Assembly: GCA_013396655.1 (NCBI GenBank)
Contig: WBMV01001910.1
Span: 1,385,591-1,449,590 of the forward strand
DNA: 64,000 nt
Direction: 5' to 3'
DNA from: Campylorhamphus procurvoides
Lineage: Eukaryota; Chordata; Aves; Passeriformes; Dendrocolaptidae
Shown: positions 37,831 to 51,135 of the stretch, piece by piece
How positions within the stretch are numbered: position 1 is the first letter of the stretch
Layout of the letters: each line of letters begins with the position of its first letter
Program-made: the position numbers and the translations under genes
Notes under the pieces: generated by a model
Told to the model about the DNA's origin: nothing
The model's database searches: none
Seen by the model: only the letters and a program-made list of their open reading frames with translations

Positions 37831-39040
37831 CACAGAATCACATAATCATTAAGGTTGGAAGAGACCTCAAGATGATCTAGTCCAACCATCAGCCTAGCAC
37901 CACCATAATCATCCCCAAAATAATCCCCAAGTGCCACATCCAGACGCCTCTTGAACACTTTAAGGAATAGTGACCCCACAAGCTTCCTGAGCACCTGATT
38001 CCAATGCTTAACCACCCTTACAGTGACAAAATTTATTTCTAATATCAATCTGAATCTTCCCTGTCACAACTCAAGAGCTCTTGTCCTTTCACTTGAGATG
38101 TAGTAGAAGAGACTGAACACCTAACCTCGCTAAAACCTCCTTTCAGTCCCCCCTGGGCCCCCTTTTGTCCAGGTGAAACAACCCCAGCTCCCTGAGCTAC
38201 TTCTCGTAGGGCTTACCCTCTAGAACCTTCACCAGCTTCATTGCCCTTCTCTGGATTCTCTTCAGCACCTCAAAATCTTTCTTGTAGTGAGGGGCTCAAA
38301 ACTGGACACAGCACTGGAGATGCAGCCTCACCAGTGCCTAGTACAGGAGAAAAAAATCCCTTCCCTGGTCCTGCTGGCAGTGCTATTCTTCACACAGGCC
38401 AGGATGCCACTGGCCTTCTTGGCCACCTGGGCGCACTGCTGGCTCATGTACATTTGCCTGTCAACCAGTATCCTCAGGTCCTTTTCCTACTGGCAGCTTT
38501 CCAGGTGCTCTCCCCCAAGCCTGGTGTTGTTGTAACCCAACTTCACCTTTTTGAACCTCTTGCAATTGTCCTCAGCACATCGATCCAGCCTGTCAAGATC
38601 TGTCAAGATCTCTCTGTAGAGCTTTCCCAGCCTCAAGCAGATCAACACTTCCACCCACCTTGATGCCATCTGCAACCTAACTGAAAGTGCCCTTGATCCC
38701 CTTGTCCAGATCATCCATAAAGATGTTAAGCAGGACCAGTCCCAATAATGAGCCTTGGAAAACATCACTCATGATTGGCTGCCAAGTTGATTGAGTTCCA
38801 TTCACCACCACCCTCTGGGCCCAGAATCCAACAGTTTTTCACCCAGTGAAGGGGACACCTGTCCAAGCCATGAGCAGCCAGCTTCTCCAGGAGAAAGCTG
38901 TGGGAGATGGTGTCAAACATTTCACTGAAGTCCTGATAGACCACATCCACAGCCTTTCCTTCATCCACTAAACATGTCACTTTGTCATAGAAGATCAGGT
39001 TTGTCCAAAAGGACCTGCCTTTCATAAACCCCCATGAGTC
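37831..39040 (-). mobile_element. CR1 LINE, 1.2 kb, partial reverse transcriptase, minus strand
   Basis: Reading the minus strand 5' to 3', the copy begins inside the ORF2 reverse transcriptase. The frame at 39043-38765 reads GFMKGRS, then a 'VDVVYQDFSEMFDTISHS' segment that matches motif A of CR1 reverse transcriptase, and then LLEKLAAHGLDR. Further fragments of the same domain and its C-terminal end follow (frame 38768-38487). The element ends with 3' UTR and octamer-like CATAATCATT...CACAGAATCACA at 37831. Motif A keeps its expected catalytic Asp (the D in YQDFS). The frame is broken by stops and shifts, and the endonuclease and ORF1 are absent, so the copy is inactive. A direct 10-base duplication (TGTCAAGATC twice) lies inside at 38591-38610. 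A full-length CR1 is roughly 4.5 kb. Confidence 0.95.
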
Positions 39041-41281
39041 CAAGTGTCATTTTAAAAAAACATTTTAGTTTTCTAAGAGTTTCCTAGTCTCTAATATTTT
39101 TAAAATCTATAGAACATATGGCTAAAAATAAGTAAAAAGAAAACAGCTTGAAAGAGTAAACACAGGAAGTAATTTAGTTAGCACTTAGAAGATATGTCTT
39201 GTTCATTCTGGAGGGCAGCTTTCAAAGGTATTAACTGAAAATAATTTTGATAGTAATTGAACGGAAAGGTTGTTGAGACGTTCACAACATGGCCACATAT
39301 GTAGATGGATCTTGCCTGCTTCACAGGGCTACAATGAAGTGAGTTTCAAAGAAGTAAATTACTCTATTTATTTTTTGTTTGTTTCTGTGTACAGTTTATA
39401 AAAGCAAGATCTGAAAAGCTGAAGTAAATGCTAATTGTAGAGTGCTCACAAAGCTTATTTCAGACCTGCAGTCTGAAGTGGTCAGTGTGCTTCACTGGAT
39501 TGCTCTGATTTTTAAGGTCAGGATTGGGAGTTAAAATAGGGTTTGTAACACCAAGCACCAAAGAGAGACTTCTAGTGCAAAAGCCCTCAGCCTCTGCAAG
39601 GTCACGGTAGACAGGGGTCAGTTGGGATCATTAGCATGTGCTTTAGCTGAGGGTGAGTACAGGCATTTTTGGCTAAGAGGATAGGGTTGTTGCAGTATGT
39701 TTCCCTTCTACTTGTACGCTCTGGCATATAAAATAGGTCTGCAGGTGTCAATGTCCCAAACAGTATTTTTAAATGTAATGCACGAACACTTTGTAAAAAT
39801 ACATGCTGACATAGAATCATAGATTGATCATAGTTTGATTTTCTATTCCTTCAAATATTTTTAGCTGCCATTCACCTGTTTAAAGTCCTTTATCACTATT
39901 TACAGTGAAGATACAATGCTTCATAGTCTAGATAAACAATCTCGGACCAGGAAAAGCAGACACTTATTAAAAACCACCTAGAAGTTCTGGAAAAACCCAG
40001 AAACTGAAGTTCCATTGCATAAACTACTCCTTAAGTATTTATGAATAACAAATACATCCACTGAAATAAGGTTGTGAATGACTCATGTTCAGAAAAAGGC
40101 CAAAATTCATTGGACAATCTGTTCATAACAAATAATTTAACCAGTTCTAAAAATATTTGTGGGGTTTTTCCTTACAGGGGAAAAAAAGTGTCTCACCAAA
40201 ATGAACTTGTTAAAAGGCAAAAAAAGTCCAAGGACTGGCTCATAACTCTGCAATCCAGCCCAAATAAGGACAGTGTGTTGTTGCACTATCCCGGGAGCAC
40301 AGCACTGACCGGACTGTGCCTGACAATCTGATACTTCCCCTCTGAAGCGTGGGAGAGAGAAACCACTCAGCTGGTATATTGCCTGCCCCAGTGCTGGCTG
40401 GAGAAGCACAGGGGTGAAGCCAGCAGGGTCTGCTATCCCCCTGACACTGACAAGCTCCGGTAACACAAGTCACGGGCCTGAGGAGCCAAGTAACACCTAG
40501 AACCTCTATCCTGCACAATGCAAACATACAAGAAATCTTCACTTTGTCCAAGCTTTTAAAACTCAGTTTCCAAATCTTGAGCAATAAGTGGGTTTTGAAC
40601 ATTTGCATAGTTTAAATAAAAGGAAATATGTGAATATCTCACACTTTTTCTTGTATTCTGCAGGTTCTGTGTGCCCCGACCTGCTGTTGAACTGTTCCCT
40701 TTGACAGTTCCTGTCTCACCATCCTTTTAATGCTTTCTGACTTACTGAGATTATGCTGATGTGTGGCACAGCACTAAATACATTCCTGAAATCCAAAGAA
40801 ATTATGTCTATTCAGCTAGGTTAATGTCCCTCCAAGAATCCAAATACACTTCTCAGACATGGGCTATTTTTAAAAATTGTTTCATGCTGAGTGACCTTTA
40901 ATAAATCAGAGCTAAACAAAGCCCTTAAAGGTCAATACATATATTTCCTCCCCTTAATGTGCTCCAGTTTATAGGTACATAGAAAAAAGCTGTAATTTTT
41001 CAGCCTCATGCAAACGTCTCCTAAATGCAATGAGAATTAGTGCTGTTCTGGCTGGGAGCCTGCATGCATATAAATTCTTTTGAATAAGAGCTCTTGCTAC
41101 AAAAATGTTGCTGCCTTGTATGACAAGGGTTAGGTAGACTCAGCCTTGCACTGCTAGGACTGCTTGTGGGATACTTCCTCCAGACCAGAAACCCTGAAAG
41201 TAAGATGCCACCATTCAGACAGAGGCAACATGGCAAAATGAGTGGGATGTATGCAAGGTGCATCCTCCATTCTCTGGGATA
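39041..41281. other. Unique sequence, no gene seen
   Basis: AT-rich sequence with no recognised exon. A possible minute CR1 octamer remnant lies at 39810-39838. Overlapping 109- and 122-codon minus-strand frames (40137-40608) in a slightly GC-richer patch have no recognisable product. Confidence 0.5.
39810..39838 (-). mobile_element. Possible CR1 octamer remnant
   Basis: CATAGAATCATAGATTGATCATAGTTTG resembles the reverse-complemented terminal octamers (CATAGAAT)n and the first bases of the CR1 3' UTR. Under 30 bases match, so chance cannot be excluded. Confidence 0.35.
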
Positions 41282-41327
41282 TCTGTTCTTGGCTCTGAAG
41301 GAAAATGCCTTCAGAGCCAAGAACAGA
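41282..41327. repeat. Perfect 20-bp hairpin, 6-base loop
   Basis: Left arm TCTGTTCTTGGCTCTGAAGG (41282-41301) and right arm CCTTCAGAGCCAAGAACAGA (41308-41327) are exact reverse complements around the loop AAAATG. A further CATTCT/AGAATG pairing is possible on the outside across a bulge of about nine bases. It shows no transposon termini and belongs to no repeat family I recognise. The arms are too short for a standard microRNA stem, but an extended structured RNA is not excluded. Confidence 0.95.
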
Positions 41328-43960
41328 ATGTAGAACAAGGAAGTCATGACAATAACTGATGAGGCTGAAGCCATTCAGGTGTAAGGCTTGGTTTTAGCAT
41401 GGAAACAGCTGAAGGAGGCAGAAAACAGCAGCCTGTAGGTCATAGAAGAAATCACATACCAGAATGAACTCTTTAATCTAACTCCATAGACTGCTTAGAA
41501 GCACGGAGGAAAATGTGGCAGGGAAATGGTCGTTGTGATTTAGTTGAGTTTTTCTCATTTATTGGGCTACAGAAACAGTGATTGCCTTGTGATTCTTTCA
41601 AAAACTCTTCCGAAGCCTGTGCAGGTGTTTGCTGCGAAGATGAGAATAAATTGATTCCCCCAAATAAAGAAGTTGGTTGTATGAGAATAAAACAATTGGC
41701 TTTATCAGCTTATTTAAGAAATTGCATTCAGCTGGGCATCAGATGGGCAGAGTGGCTTTATGTCTTGGCCACAGTGGGTGCAGGCTCACAATATGCACTG
41801 TGAAGTCAGTCTCAATGTAAATGAAATCCAAAGTTCTGCTTACAACAGGTGTCATACAGAGTCTGCGCTCTCTGAGGGTGTGAAAGAGAGCTGGGTTTGC
41901 TGCATGTAGTGTAGGTACAGATGATGAAAAGTCTCCTGAGCACTTGTATACCAAGGATGCAGTTGCTCCACCTGTATATGGGCCGTGCACACATTGCCTT
42001 CCCTCAGAGCTTCTCCAGCTAGAGTTAGGACCTAATCCATAACCACCACTTACAATGCCACTGGCACCCAGAGTACTGATATTATTCCTCATCTTCCTAG
42101 CAGAGCATACAACTATTTGCTGCAAGTTTATATATCTGCAATAATTCCCCTGTCATATCAGGGTCGAGATAAACAGTCTTATGCTGATGAGAATTATTGA
42201 GGGTATGGCTTTGGAATAAGGAAGCCAGAGGCTCACTGTTTATCTGCTCTGCCTTGAGCTCTGGGACCCCAATATGGCACATTTATGTCTTAGAGCAAAC
42301 AGGATGCAAATTCCCAGTGTACTAGTTACAATGGAATTTGCACAATGAAATTAGACGTAAATGGAAAGCAACTCATCAGTGCTGAGAAGCAGCTGTAGGC
42401 TTTCAACTGTATGGTTCACATACAGCTTCAATCTTTCAGTGAGTTCATGAGGAGGGACTTTTTACCCACACAGGGCATCTTCTGAAGCATTAAAGACATG
42501 AGTGATTTTTGTAACATAATATTATACTGGAGCAAGCCACCATATATCTTGTTTTCACACCAATTTAGAAAAAGCACTACTCAGGATAATTACTATTTAT
42601 ACCAGAATAACTGTACCTCCCAATGGAGGACCTCAAAGTGCATTGGACATGGTTCTGACTGATGAGCCAGCCTCCCAGTTACAATATCCTGTACCTGTTG
42701 CTCGTCTCTGTTCTGGATTAGTGTCATTTCAGGAAGAAGGATAAAAAGGGAAACTCTCTATTTACAAAGGAAAGAAGGAAACCATCTGTGACAGAGCTTT
42801 TTTTTCAAACATGGTCTATTTGAGTGCTGCTCAGAGGTTTCTAATGCCAGAAGTGTCCCAGCAGAAATGGATTAGTGGGTAGAAAACAAGTGAGGAGGTC
42901 AAAAGGTGAAAAATAAATACAATTTATCATATGCATGTGCTGTTTATCACCTTGTTGGAGAAATTAAGGAAATCACATGGATATCATCATTTTGCATAGG
43001 AATAGGATGACCCTATATACATACAATCTGATCTACTACTCTGGGTTACCTTATTAAACTTGTGTAAAGGGGTGGTGAAGTAGACCCAGCTAGTTTGCAT
43101 CATCTGGCAGTCTCCTGTTTGAGGAGTAAACATATGTCAACAGCTTTAACATGACCAACCTTTACAGTAAATGGCCAGAGAAGTCACTTAATACCCAGAC
43201 TGGGAAATTTCCATGCCAGATTTACAATTCAGAAAACATACATATCACACTGGCACATATGTCGTAAGCACAAAAGATTAGCATTGGAAATGACAACTTG
43301 GAAGCCAAGTTTTAGCTTTATGTGATTTGAAACAGTTGAGTGATAAATTAGAATAAAAACAAATGCCAGCAGCTCCTTAGCGCTAATGGGATTGGTGGGT
43401 GCTCCTGTCAGGAGAGCCTAGTGAATACATATTGTTATAATTGGCTGGGTGGAGGTGATAGAACAAACGTGACTCTTCCAAGGCAGTGTTGGCACTGATA
43501 ATAATTGTTAACAGATTTAGTTTCCTATTCACCTCTTTTTTCCCTCCATAACTCCTTCTTAACTTATCAGCAGATTTTATTTTTGAGTTATTAGAAATCG
43601 CATCCTTCTTTTATTGATTCTTCTGAATTGCCAGCCAGCCACTAACTGTTTCCAGCTCTGGTATTTCAAACTTACTGATTTCCTTGTAGATACTTTAATC
43701 ATTTATATATCTTTCCCTCCATTCCTTCACCCCCTTTTGACTTTCTTTGGCTTGAGATTTTCTCAGAGGAGCTGTCAGCTTAGTTAACCCTAGTCATTCT
43801 AGCCAAACACTGCTCTCATTCCTATGGCAAAGGGGTAGTCAAGAACTGTTGATAAATGTAAATCCTCATCCAATTCAAGCCCAGCAAAAGCACTCTGAGT
43901 CCAAGTACTCGATTTGAATACCTAGTTCATGAGCTGTCCAGGTGTACATATTATATTCAT
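41328..43960. other. Unique sequence, no gene seen
   Basis: No recognised repeats or exons. A 128-codon minus-strand frame (41739-42125) has no familiar motif. Confidence 0.5.
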
Positions 43961-44006
43961 TTATATACACATATACACACACATACATATACATACACAT
44001 ACATAA
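43961..44006 (+). repeat. ATAC/ACAT microsatellite
   Basis: An alternating TATACAC, CATACATA and related simple repeat. Looser ATAC-rich sequence continues to about 44100. Open frames through it are repeat translations. Confidence 0.9.
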
Positions 44007-47000
44007 AGTGAGTGTAGGTGTTTCTATGTAAGCATACATAAACATAGATATACTGTATAAATACAGCATATAAATAAATGCATACGCATTCCTATATTTA
44101 TAAATTAATGCACATGCTTGTATTTAAGGTCTGACTTGCTACACCCTTGTGCCTCCCTGTGCTGCATGGGTCCTGGAGCAGAACAAATATTGCACTGAGA
44201 CTGTTGGAGTCCCCCAAGAGTCACAGATCAGCAAGTCACCACACATCAGCTGAGTGGCAGGAGCGGCTGACAGACACATGGGTAACCCAGGGCAAGGGAA
44301 AGGAGAGGAGCTTGCTTGCCAGAGCTCTATGAATGTTGGCAAAGATAATGCCAGTTACATTGCACTAGCTGGGCACTAGAAACATGCAGACAAGCTGCTG
44401 CTGGGGCACTGCTGACTCAAATCATTCATCAAGAAGCAGTAACTGGGGCATGAGCCTGTGCTCTGCCCTGCTGACCAAGACCCCTCTCCCACTTCTCCAC
44501 ACAGGAGTGTCAGTGCATCTTTCTGCCCTCTTCTGCTTTGGACCACCAGCTCAGCTCTCTTGACACTGGCAGAGCAGATAGCTGCCAAAGGAGAGCTCTC
44601 CCTTTGCACTCGTGATAGCAATGAGACCTCAGCACTGTTATGTTGCAAGGACCCCCAGGGCAGAGGACTGGGCTGCTCTGTAATACAGAGCACAGTAGTA
44701 AAACTCAAGGAATAATACCAAAGTGCCATTTACCTCCATGAGATTATGGGGCTGTTTCCTTTACCATCCCCATTGATTGCATTTTATTACACTGCAAAGG
44801 CCTGTTGCAAATAAAAGGGAAAACACCAGGGAAGTTTTGCCCTCTTCAGAAATCTTTCTGACTGCTCTAGTCCAGCGCAGGTCCCAAATATTGCATTTTC
44901 ATTCTTACGGATCAGAAGTGGACCCTGATTAAAAAATCCCCAGCCTCTTCCACACCTGCTCCCAGCTCCCTGGAGCCACACACACATTTGGAGAGGTGTA
45001 GGAGAAGTCTTCCCACAGCGCTGCCCTCGCACAGGACTGCCTGGTTCCCTGGGCTGGAAAGCCCCATGACAACCTTCCCAGGTCTTTGTCCTGGAAGTAC
45101 ACACTAGTATTATTTTCTGAGCTTCCCACCCCACCTGCAGACATTCTGGAAGCATAGCCAGGGAGCTGGCAGCACTGCAAACCTAGCCTGCTGCAGACTG
45201 GAGCTTTCCAGGCTCTCAGCCTTGTTCAGCCTCTCAAAAGCCCAGAATTACTGTCCCAGATGCATATCACTGAGGGGTCCAGGTCAATACATTCTTGCAG
45301 AAATGAAGAGAAATTTTCCTAGACACTTCTTTCTTCTCTCAAAAATGCAATGCTCTGAGCTTCCATCAGAACAGGGCTTTTTAAAAAATGCATAACCCAT
45401 AAACAAAACAATATAGGACTAATAGTAATCAGTATAAGGGCACTTGATGCTCCTTTCCCTGTTGCATGGTTGGTGTCTCTCCAGACCTTGCCAAAACTAC
45501 CCCATTGCTACACTGAAAGCAGCTAATGACAGCTGTTAAACATACGGCTCAATTTTAGGGATCAGTCCCAGGCATGAAAATTAGCTTTCGCTTGGGTTAA
45601 ATGTAAACAGCAATTAAGTGCCTCTTTGCATAGTGAGAACAGAAGCAGTTGGAAGCTGCTGCCCAGGGCAAGATCCTGCATGAGAAGAGCAATAGCCCTC
45701 AAAGTTCATCCCTGAGCACAGGCACAAAGGTGAAGGAATGGACTGGTTGCAGCAGTGTGCATCAGTGAAGCAAAGGTTTGAAGAGGGACATGGTTTTGGG
45801 AGAAAACTGGACTCTTTTCAGCCATGATATTCATTGGAAGAGCAGGCTTGTTGAGGGTGTGAAACAAAGCCTGCTCTGTCTTAAAGTAATCTTGCCTTGT
45901 CCTATTTAGAACAGTTATCAAAAAATGCACAATATAGGATTTTTTTTAAAAAGCTGAGTTTAATAAAAAGGAAGGAGAAAGATCTTAAATACCCAGAATG
46001 GCCACGGGTTTATGTTTTGGTTTTTTGTTTGTTTTGTTTTGTTTTCCATAGACCCCTTCCAGTCTTATGAATTTTGGTTTGATTGTAAGTTTACTGCAGG
46101 AAGCATACATGGTTTTCACAGCATGGCCGTCAGTATCATGGGATGATGTAGATAACAAGTATCTATTTGTGATGAAATTGTTAGAAACCAACTCACTGCA
46201 TGCCATCGAGTTTTGAAAATCACATTTCTGCTGCAGGTATGCAGCAGTTGTCGTGGCTGGGGTAGTGAGAGTTAAGTGTGCTCCTGCATGTCCTGAAGAT
46301 AAAATAAAAAATTTGTTCACTCCAGGCCTACTAAATCCTCTAAGCAAGCCTGGATATGTTGTCCCTAACCCAGCTGTTAAGTTAGTATAATTTTCCAGTT
46401 CAGCAAAAACTTTAGTTTGTTTAGAACTCTGAAAGTCTACAGCAGAGTAAGTATGTAGCCAAGGAGGTGCAATTCTATTTCCAAATCCACAGGTTCACCC
46501 TTACAATTGCACCCAACCTTCAATTTTTGTTCTATTTCTGTGGTAGGACCAGGATTCTTGAGTTGTGTGTCAGCCAAAAGAGAACTTTTGGAATGTTCTT
46601 TGCCTACAGTTTTCTAGGAATGTCATTATATCACTGACACATTGGCTCTTGACAGGTAAAGTGGGATGCTACAACTGAAAAAGAAAAAAATAAAAAAGGG
46701 AAAAAAGTTTGAGTGTTGCAGAAGACCCTTCTTCTCAAAATCAGTAGGGGGAATGGTTACCCTGTTGAATCACAAGGGGACTGTGGCTGGGTAATTGAAA
46801 AGATTTGTTTTCTGAGAAAGCACATTTTAAAATTCCTCTCCTTTCTTCAGTTATCAGGACCACTGGGACTTCACCAGGTCTGTAGATCTGCTGCATAATG
46901 TGCGAATGGCCATATCTCACCACAGAGTCAAGAGTTGAGCTATTATGAGTGCAACATAAATAAGATCAAAATCAGGGTTGACTTTTGAGGGGAGACATAG

Positions 47001-50000
47001 TGGCTGTGGGTAAAAGCAGGAAGGTGGAGCTGGAGAAATCAGACAGGTAAAACACAAAACCTCAAGATGTGCTGTCTAGATGGATTTGCAACCTACTTAT
47101 CATTTTGAAAATGGCACATAATTTAGGTCCTCTCAAAATTATCAAAGGAAGAGGTGGTGCAATTTAATCAGACTTCCTAATGATAACTCTCTGCACAGAC
47201 ATCTCAGGTCATTCCAAGTATTGCTGTATCACTCTGGAATAAGAAAATCCACTAGAATCAATGTATTTACTACGTGTTTACATGGGCATCACAGAGTTTG
47301 AAGTCTGTCTGAAGGAACTCAAATGTGATGTATCACAAACAGTGGGATGAGCTGAACTCTGTAATACAGATTAAGGTCAAAAGAATCTGTACACAGTAAC
47401 AGCTGAAGATTTATGTCTTGGCCCTTTTCATGTCCTCTTTCCTGATATTACTATAGCCCTACACAGGACTGAAAACAAATTTGATTTCCCAAAAGCTCTT
47501 TCTCATCAGTATGTGACGCAGCCATTCCTGTTAAAATGACAAGTACGAGAAATAATGCACAGATAGAGCTGGACAGATAAAAGTACAGCCGTGTCAATGG
47601 GAGTAAAACCAAATTGCTCTTAGGTTAGCTTCAGTGTACCAGTGGACATTAAGAGAAAACACAAAAACAAAGACAAGCAAAACAGAGCCTGCATCACTTA
47701 AATACCATTGGCTTCTGTTCTATTCCAAGGCGTTTTGAACAAGGTCTCATGAGCTTATCCATGCCACTTGATGCTTTTTCTGTAGTTCAGAGCTTGCAGT
47801 GATGAGCCCATGTAAGTATTTTTTTGTCCTAATGGCATTCCATGTGCTGTTTTTTTTTTCTGTTGGAGGCAGTGCGTGGCAGGGGGAATTGTTCCTCAGT
47901 TTCATGCCATCTCGGAGTTGCTAGACCTCATATTGCAACATCCAGAGTCTGGTCCAGCAGCAAGAAGGTATTTCCCCAGAATTATTCAAGTGGGGAAACA
48001 CCTTTGTTTGCTAGTGCCTTGATCGACTGCCTGCATAAAGCAAGGCATTTCAGACCAGTTTCAGACTAGGCTGCTCAGGGTTTCACTGCAGTCAGATCTA
48101 GAACAGCTTCCAGGATGGAGACTGAACAGCCCTGCTGGCAACCTGGTGAACTGCTTGAGTGCTCTCACCTTGGAATCTTTATTATGGATGGAAAAGTGTC
48201 CCTGCTTCAGTTTATGACATGATTACATTCCTCAAAATCCAATCCTAGTGGATTTTTACAGTGCTATAAACTCAATAATTTCTTACAGGTTTGAACAGAA
48301 AGGACAGTCAGACTTTTGATAAACACAGTCAGCACAAGTAGAACTGCCAAGGTAAGTGGAAGAACAGCAAGCAGCGGGGTGAATGACATGACCCAGTGGG
48401 GTCAGGTGAGGACGAACTGCATTGCTACTACAGTTGTGCAACATAGGTGAAAATGGGAAAAACTTACCTAAACCAAAAATCTAGATGAAAATGTGAAGTG
48501 ATGCTTGTTTTCCTCACAAAATACCAGTGTAATGTTCGAAACATTGCAAATTGTTAGCCCACACCTCATTTCCTGAGCAGGTAGTAGATGTAGGAGGGCC
48601 AGGATTGTCCAGCAACTGTATCCACTGTAACCCCCAAGGTAACTTGGTTAAAAAACCCTCTTCTGCTCAAAAAGCTGCCTTGCCAGATGGTTTGTGCTTC
48701 CTCCTTCCATCTCAGACAGATCTGTCTCCCAGAGGCTGGGAAAAAGCCCAGCACTGACAGCAAGGAGATTCACAGCCAGGGGTATCTCCCTGGAAGCTGT
48801 TCTTTAAACGAATTTTAAAGTCCACCTTGTCTGTGAAATTGTTGTTCATAATTTCGATACTGTGTCAGAGCAGCATAATGGACTGGCACAGCTTGTAAAA
48901 TAAAACGGCAAGCAGAAAGCATCCAAATCCACCCTTCAATTTGAAATGCAAAGTGTAGTACTTTACAGGAATCTGGAGGGCTAATGTAAGAAGGAATGTA
49001 TCCTTCTCTAAAGTGAAGGATTCATTTCAAAACAGACTGATACTTTGGCGCAGAGCAAAACTGCCTTCATCAGCATAGTCAAAAATTAGAAAAAAGATAT
49101 TATTTAGAAGATATTACCTCTGGGACAGATCATCATATGCCACAAATTTCAATTAATTCAAACAGAGGTGTACTACTTTTTATCAGTTCCAAATCCACCT
49201 CTTTCCCATTGTCTAGAGCATTATATTTCCTAATATTTTCCAAATGTTGTTAGAATTTTAGAGAATGAGCATTATATTCTCCCTTTTCCTCTTCCCTGTC
49301 TTTTACCACTCAACAATCTTTCATAAGGTTTACTTCTTGATTTGACAGAGAAACTCTCTAATAAAAACAAAAAAGCTGACCTGCTAGTTCTTGCTAGCCA
49401 ACATTGTAAGTTGTCAGTCACCTGGAGGATCATTAAAGAATTGAATATTAAAAATCTGTAGTCTTAGAAAACCAGATATTAAATAAATGACAGGAAGGAA
49501 ACTTACTGCCCAGTGCTTTGGAAAGTGGCTATCATTCAAGACCAAGTTTAAAGTAAAAGGAAGAAAGTGACAGTTATTAAATTCCATAGTCTTGATTCAT
49601 TTTTTCATTCTCATAGTGACAACCTTCTTTAAATTTCCACTTAGTATTAAGTTAAATTATCTGCTTGAGATTTGGAAAAATAATATAAAAATTTCATACT
49701 ATTTCTGTGTTAGCATTATGTTCTTTTAACTCAAAATTTCACTGCACAGAGTGAACCAGAGACTTGCAAGTCACATCTGTACCATCTCTCCCAGCTGTGC
49801 CAAAGCCTACACCACAGTCCAATGCCAATCTCTCTTGGGCACTGCTCAACAGAAATTCCTGCATGGACTTCAGCTTCCTACTGGGGGAATGATTTCACCA
49901 CAGGGGGAGGTCAGTGACTAATTAGTAGTCATGCAACATAGGAAAAGGAGACACCAGAATGTGTGAAACATAGGGAGATTGATTTAATCAGAGCAGTGAA

Positions 50001-51116
50001 ACCCAGAGCTGGAGTGTCTCCTGACTATCACACTCTGAAGCACTCTGTCCTTCTCTTGTTGTTAGTTGTGTGAATATCTGTGCCTGCACGGTATACAAAG
50101 GAAATATGAACATGTTGAAAAAGTGCTTCCTTCAAAACTCAAGAGTGAGAGCTAACCAAAGTCTAGTCCTTCAAACTCTACCTAGCTCAAGGGCTTCTAA
50201 TCTTTCACAAACCATTGGGAGAGTATTTGTTAAGGGTGGAATTCCTCTTGTGCTCCACTTGGGGACCTCTTTCCTGCAGCATGAGGCTCTGCTCACCTTG
50301 GCACTGTAAAGTCTAGGGGAAACAGAATAGCTTGCACTGGGTGACTTAAGTTTGCTTCTAATGCTCTTTTGCAGATTTTCTGTGCTTAGTATTTGCTACA
50401 TGCTATGTTAAAATCAAAATTATTTTCTAATGAAGACCCATGAAATACCCCTTGGTACCCCATAAGCCCACGGGTACCTTTGCTGGGGCAGCAACAAGCA
50501 AAATTCAGATAGGGTTAATAACTCATCTGGATGGAGTTAACTTTTGGAGTAAGGACCATTGAAGCATCATTCTGTTTCATGCTGAGTATTGAGATAAGCT
50601 CCCAAAGTTAGAAATTCTGGTGATACCTAATCTGTGGCCATGGGACACTCCCCAGTGTGCAGAAAGGAGACAGGTGTGTTCCAGCCAGTCCCTGGTCAGG
50701 ACAACAGAAGGACCAGACTCATCATGAGTCAGGAAATCTTTCAGCTGTGCAATTACTCACATAGGTGAGAAAGAAGCATGTGTACAGAGCTATTCAGATT
50801 TACGATAAACTGCAGTCTAGAATAACTGGCCTCTTCATTGGGAACTGAGATCAGCTAGCGAAAATGAGCTCTTAACTGAAACACTTCAGGACAGCTGCCT
50901 AAATTTCGGTGGAATGTATCCAGGCCCTACACATACACTAGTTCTTCTGGGTACCTGTAACATTATTTCCACTAAAGCACTTGCCAGTGAGTCTTTACCA
51001 TATAATATCTGCCAGCAGCACAGGCAAGAGTGTGTGCTTATAATAAGACAACAGACATCTCAGACAAAGTTTTGAATAATACATTTTGCAGAATTGCTCA
51101 GGCTTGTTAAATCAAA
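44007..51116. other. Unique sequence, no gene seen
   Basis: No exon, RNA gene or interspersed repeat recognised. The patch at 44370-45240 is less AT-rich and has frames of 117-122 codons on the minus strand (44376-44729, 44787-45155) overlapped by plus-strand frames, with no recognisable product. Low-complexity tracts lie at 46014-46046 (TTTG/TTTTG) and 46677-46707 (A-rich). Confidence 0.5.
46014..46046 (+). repeat. (TTTTG)n low-complexity tract
   Basis: GTTTTGGTTTTTTGTTTGTT and the following TTGTTTTGTTTTCC form a T/G-only simple repeat. Confidence 0.85.
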
Positions 51117-51135
51117 ATATATATATATATATATA
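51117..51135 (+). repeat. (AT)n microsatellite
   Basis: A 19-base uninterrupted AT alternation in otherwise unique DNA. Confidence 0.9.

Noticed and set aside
38241..38663. 140-codon plus-strand frame
   Set aside because: It is the antisense shadow of the minus-strand CR1 ORF2/3' region at 37831-39040.
43875..44069. Tyr/Met/Val-rich minus-strand frame
   Set aside because: It is a translation of the ATAC/ACAT microsatellite.
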